Source: Strongyloides papillosus (lineage: Eukaryota > Nematoda > Chromadorea > Rhabditida > Strongyloididae). Taken from it: a DNA stretch of 64,000 nt. Position 1 is the first letter of the stretch, and every line of letters begins with the position of its first letter. Location of the stretch: the NCBI GenBank assembly GCA_005656395.1, contig SRSI01000079.1:496001-560000 (forward strand), given 5' to 3'. Shown here piece by piece: positions 59,980-64,000 of this stretch. The position numbers and the translations under genes were made by a program. The notes beneath the pieces were generated by a model that made no database searches, had not been told where the DNA came from, and was given only the letters and a program-made list of their open reading frames with translations.

Positions 59980-60178
59980 TCACTGGAATATTTGAATCTT
60001 TTCAAAATCCGTATTAATTATGAGTATTTTCCAAGGAATCGATGATAAAGCATTAAATTTTTGCTATTTCAACAAGATGTTTGGTTTCTTTTCTCGAGAA
60101 ATTCTAATTTATGCAAAACTTATTCTTCCAGGAAAATTAGTCAAATATCTTATTATAAAGCACACAAATTCCAAGTAA
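59980..60178 (+). pseudogene. decayed H2B copy 2
   Basis: The C-terminal half of H2B is recognisable (FSREILIYAKLILPGKLVK...HTNSK then TAA), ending with the same CCAAGTAAA context as the functional gene. The N-terminal half is too eroded to read. Spacing of about 600 bp from copy 1 points to old tandem duplication. Confidence 0.7.
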
Positions 60179-60667
60179 ATGTTTCACTGTAAAAATAAAT
60201 ATATCTTGTTTCAATGACAATCTTGCAGATTACTAAATACATCCATTCATCCGTTATATGTTTTACGAAGTGAAGGTTTAATAATCTTTTTCCTGTCCCC
60301 ATGTCTTTGAAATTCATTCTTAGTATGATTGCACATCTCAAATTCCTGTAATTACCCTCAACATTGGTATAAAGAATGCAATGTTATTTTACCGCATTTT
60401 TTGTATGTGACAAGGTAAGGTCACTCAACAAAACGATGACGCGGGGAAACATTTGTAGCCTTATCGTTGATGACAAAGTAATTAACTTTTAGAGGGACCA
60501 TCATCCTAAAATTAGTAATTTAGTAAGAAAAATGCTTCCAAGAATGCACTTGAGAATACTAAAAACCATGACTCTCTTGCATGAAAACATCAAATTTAAA
60601 TAAAAATGCATTTTAATCATTTATTAAAAAATGTACACAAACAAAACAGTAAAAAAACAAATTTAGT

Positions 60668-60683
60668 GGCCCTAAAGAGGGCC
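60668..60683 (-). terminator. histone mRNA 3' stem-loop (H4)
   Basis: GGCCCT-CTTT-AGGGCC on the minus strand, about 50 nt after the H4 stop and preceded by CCAAA. Confidence 0.92.
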
Positions 60684-60732
60684 TTTGGGATTAAAAGTAA
60701 TGTTAAAAAGCATATTAACGTAAGGAAAAGAA

Positions 60733-61050
<318 letters not shown>

Positions 61051-61113
61051 CTAACGATGAAGTATGTATAGGGTAGTCAAACGACTGATAATTTCTTTCG
61101 CATTGGTCACCTC

Positions 61114-61219
61114 TTTTATAGTCCTTTGCTTGACCTTGTGTGTCGAGGGCGTGATTTTATTTGGCGCGTAACAAAAATCGTGTACAATAGGCGTGTACGC
61201 ATTTTTCAACAATATAAAA
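61114..61219. promoter_or_regulatory. bidirectional H4/H3 promoter
   Basis: TATA boxes CTATAAAAG (61114-61121, minus, for H4) and TATAAAA (61213-61219, for H3) flank a TTTGGCGCG site at 61160-61168 that matches the E2F consensus. Confidence 0.65.
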
Positions 61220-61255
61220 GCGGCTCATTTCGTACCTATCTTCACCACTCTTTGA

Positions 61256-61687
<432 letters not shown>

Positions 61688-61724
61688 GTGTACTCCTTGA
61701 ATAAATACTTTTTTCTATCCCAAA

Positions 61725-61740
61725 GGCCCTCTTTAGGGCC
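61725..61740 (+). terminator. histone mRNA 3' stem-loop (H3)
   Basis: CCCAAA then GGCCCT-CTTT-AGGGCC then ACC, about 38 nt after the H3 stop. Confidence 0.92.
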
Positions 61741-61744
61741 ACCA

Positions 61745-62490
61745 ATGCAATACATGTTTTTATATTAGTTTTTTTGACATAATAAAGGCTGTCTTTTGTG
61801 TGTATTTTTTGTTCTCAAGAAAGTTGCCTGTTTGATTAAATGCTTTTTAGACTGTTTTAGATCAGTTTGTACATGCTAGAAACTTCTAGGTCAACCAAAG
61901 AGGAGACACCTATTTACAATTATCAAAAGTTTATCAGGAGAAATTTATTTTTGTTTTTATCGTTCTCAAGATTTATTGTTTTTCCAGAATACTTATAGGT
62001 TAGTATATAGTTACACGATGATCTCGCAAATGTTAAGGAATGTCTTTGTGTATACGTTCTTTCTATGGGAACTAATATCTACTTCTTGAATGGAATTCAT
62101 CATTACAAGTGAATAAGGCAAACATTAAATGATACTCAGTTAAGGTTACGATGTATGAGAGTTAAAATAAATAAGTGATCTCCTTTTTTCTCAAAAAATA
62201 CTTCTGAATTCTTTCAAGAAATCATATTTAATAAGACAGTCCATTTTTTATCCAAATAAAGCAAAGAACAAGCACTAATATAGAATTTATTAAATATTAA
62301 CAACTTATATTAAAGTTAAAATGCATACTGATCAAAAAATTCATCGGGTAAAAAAATTACCCATTTACATAATGGAGAAAAGTAAATTCTCAAATATTAA
62401 ACAATAAAAAGATTCTAAGATTACATACAAACACAATAAAGAAGAATACACTGGTTATAGAAGCTATATACAATATTTAATAGTTTAAAT
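61745..62490. other. intergenic, no gene seen
   Basis: 3' flanks of H3 and of the convergent La-motif gene. No other feature recognised. Confidence 0.5.
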
Positions 62491-62496
62491 TAATTT

Positions 62497-64000
62497 TTAA
62501 ACCTTCACACCAACATTTCCCATCTTTTCTGGTCCACCGATTGCTCTATCATTAATGAACCAATAATTCTTGTAGTTCCTTGATCTAATAAACTGGCAAT
62601 CCATTGACATCTCCAACACGGTACTGGATTTCATTGCCTCAACAACTAGATTATAATCAGCAGTTAACTTCCTTATCTTCGGAAATCCTGCAAGTAATGG
62701 TAGTGAAATGTACCCATCTCCACTAATCTTACTTAACATAAATGCATCCTTAACAAGATTCTCCTCAGAAAGATAATACTCAATTTGGCGTAAGATACAA
62801 TCCTTAATCTGTTCCACACTCATAGCACATCCATAACGTGGTTTCCCATAACCTAACGGAGATTGTGGAGAGAAGGTGAAATGACTCATTGATGGTGGTG
62901 TTATAGGAGTTAAAGGTTGAGATTTCTTGTACGTATCAATACTTGTTGAAATAGTTACTGGTCGATATGGTAGGATGGGTTTCGGTGATAGGACATGACA
63001 TTCACCTGATACATAAGTTATTGAAGGGACTTCAGTTGCCTTTGTCTCATCAAACAATGGAACGGTGTAGTAGGGTACTAAGTTTCTGAATTCCTTTTCA
63101 AGTACACCCATGTAATCTTCCCCATCTTCTGTTCCATTGCCGGCGCATGCATCTGCCTCATCCCACGACGGTAATGGTCCACGTTCTTTGTATGCATTTG
63201 CTTGTTTACCAACATTACGAGCATCAGATTCATTATGACTATACTCTCTAGATTTGCGTCCTTTATAAGGTTTATTACGTTTTCCAGAGTTACGATTACC
63301 TCCATTTCCCTGATCTTCAACAGATGTCTCGTTAATATTTAAATAATCCTGAAAAACTGCCGATCCTTGTGAGTTGATATTTTTGTTTCGTAATGAAGAG
63401 GTACTACCTCTATTGGACCTCCAACCTTGATGGTTATCATCCCTTTTATTTCTACCATTATATGGAATGTGATTTTTCTTAATACTCTTGCTGTAAACCT
63501 TCTTACGGTTCCTGTCATTTGATTGATGATTATCTCCGGTGTCATTAGAAAGGTTACTTGAAATTTCGCTGTTTCTAATGTTTGTTGATGAAGAATTGGT
63601 ATCATTGATATCTGTTGGAGGTAGTTGTCTGTTTTGATTTTCATCAAAGTTTTTGTTGTTGTGATGTCGTGGTGTTTTTTGCTTTTCCTGAGTGTGTTTA
63701 ATATTTTTACTTTGCATGTTTGTGGTTTCTTCAACTTTTTTTTCCTGATTATTGACGCAACCTGATACTCCTGTAGGGGAATTAAAGCCGTAGTCACTCT
63801 CTGATGTCCCGTGACGTTTTACCTCATTTTCTATGTTTGAATTTCTACTTTGTACCTCTAAAAATCAATTATAATAATTCACTCAAAAAACAAACTTACT
63901 TTTCCTATTAAAACATGGATTTTCATTAGGAGTTAAGGCAGGTGAGATAATACCTCCATCATTACTTACATCTCCACCATCACAATCAACAAAAACTTCA
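62497..64000 (-). CDS. La-related protein (LARP1-type La motif), 5' end outside window
   Basis: Visible exons are 64000-63900 and 63857-62497, joined across a 42-nt GTAAGT...TTTTAG intron. The frame remains open at the window edge. The long N-terminal part is disordered and rich in Asn, Arg, Lys and Gly (RGG/RN-like). Near the C-terminus is a La motif: IKDCILRQIEYYLSEENLVK, DAFMLSKISGDGYISLPLLA, FPKIRKLTADYNLVVEAMKS. The IEYYLSEENL and LTAD pattern fits the LARP1 branch, which lacks a classical RRM. The LARP1 C-terminal DM15 repeats that bind the 5' cap are absent: the protein ends about 30 residues after the motif. It probably binds mRNA to control translation or stability. A fungal Sro9/Slf1-like arrangement is the closest comparison. 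Confidence 0.85.

Overview
The window looks like nuclear DNA of a nematode. It is very AT-rich and carries intron-poor genes with tiny introns (mostly 36-80 nt, GTAAGT/GTATGT donors, TTTTAG acceptors), replication-dependent histone genes, divergent SLC6-like transporters and many small secreted proteins. Gene density, composition and intron style fit a Strongyloides/Parastrongyloides-type parasite; the genus is inference.

Layout. 1-14.9 kb: an HP1-like chromodomain gene entering from the left edge, a divergent acidic linker histone, a possible 98-aa spliced gene, two ordinary linker histones H1 (6.1 and 10.3 kb) that share a 30-bp promoter element, then TRAPPC1 (minus), RBX2 (plus) and a vasopressin/oxytocin-type neuropeptide receptor (minus). 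15-20.9 kb is a gene desert. 20.9-31.9 kb: a cysteine-rich membrane-anchored secreted protein, a class I histone deacetylase with an altered zinc-site neighbourhood, an unknown helical protein, a GPI-type three-finger protein and an unknown coiled protein. 32-42.1 kb: a tandem duplication of an SLC6-like transporter plus a convergent zinc-ribbon protein resembling C18orf21/RMP24; between the copies lie a broken ISWI fragment and a decayed intron-containing gene.

42.2-57.2 kb is the most unusual region. Seven copies of a tiny secreted peptide gene (50-54 aa, two exons, identical promoter layout) alternate with six internally deleted pseudogenes of a secreted four-repeat protein whose only intact copy (482 aa) closes the array at 55.7-57.2 kb. 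Two copies of another small secreted protein and two copies of a long inverted-repeat element are embedded; one of these elements carries a second, nested inverted-repeat element. All intact peptide genes end in Gly-Lys or Gly-Arg, the ending of amidated peptide precursors. 57.9-61.7 kb is a core-histone cluster: divergent H2A/H2B and H4/H3 pairs with identical 3' stem-loops, and two decayed H2B copies between them. The right end carries a LARP1-like La-motif gene running off the edge.

Five otherwise conserved or clearly coding genes each contain one apparent single-base frameshift in or next to a short A/T run. That is either residual indel error in the assembly or real damage; coordinates and exon structures are given for each.
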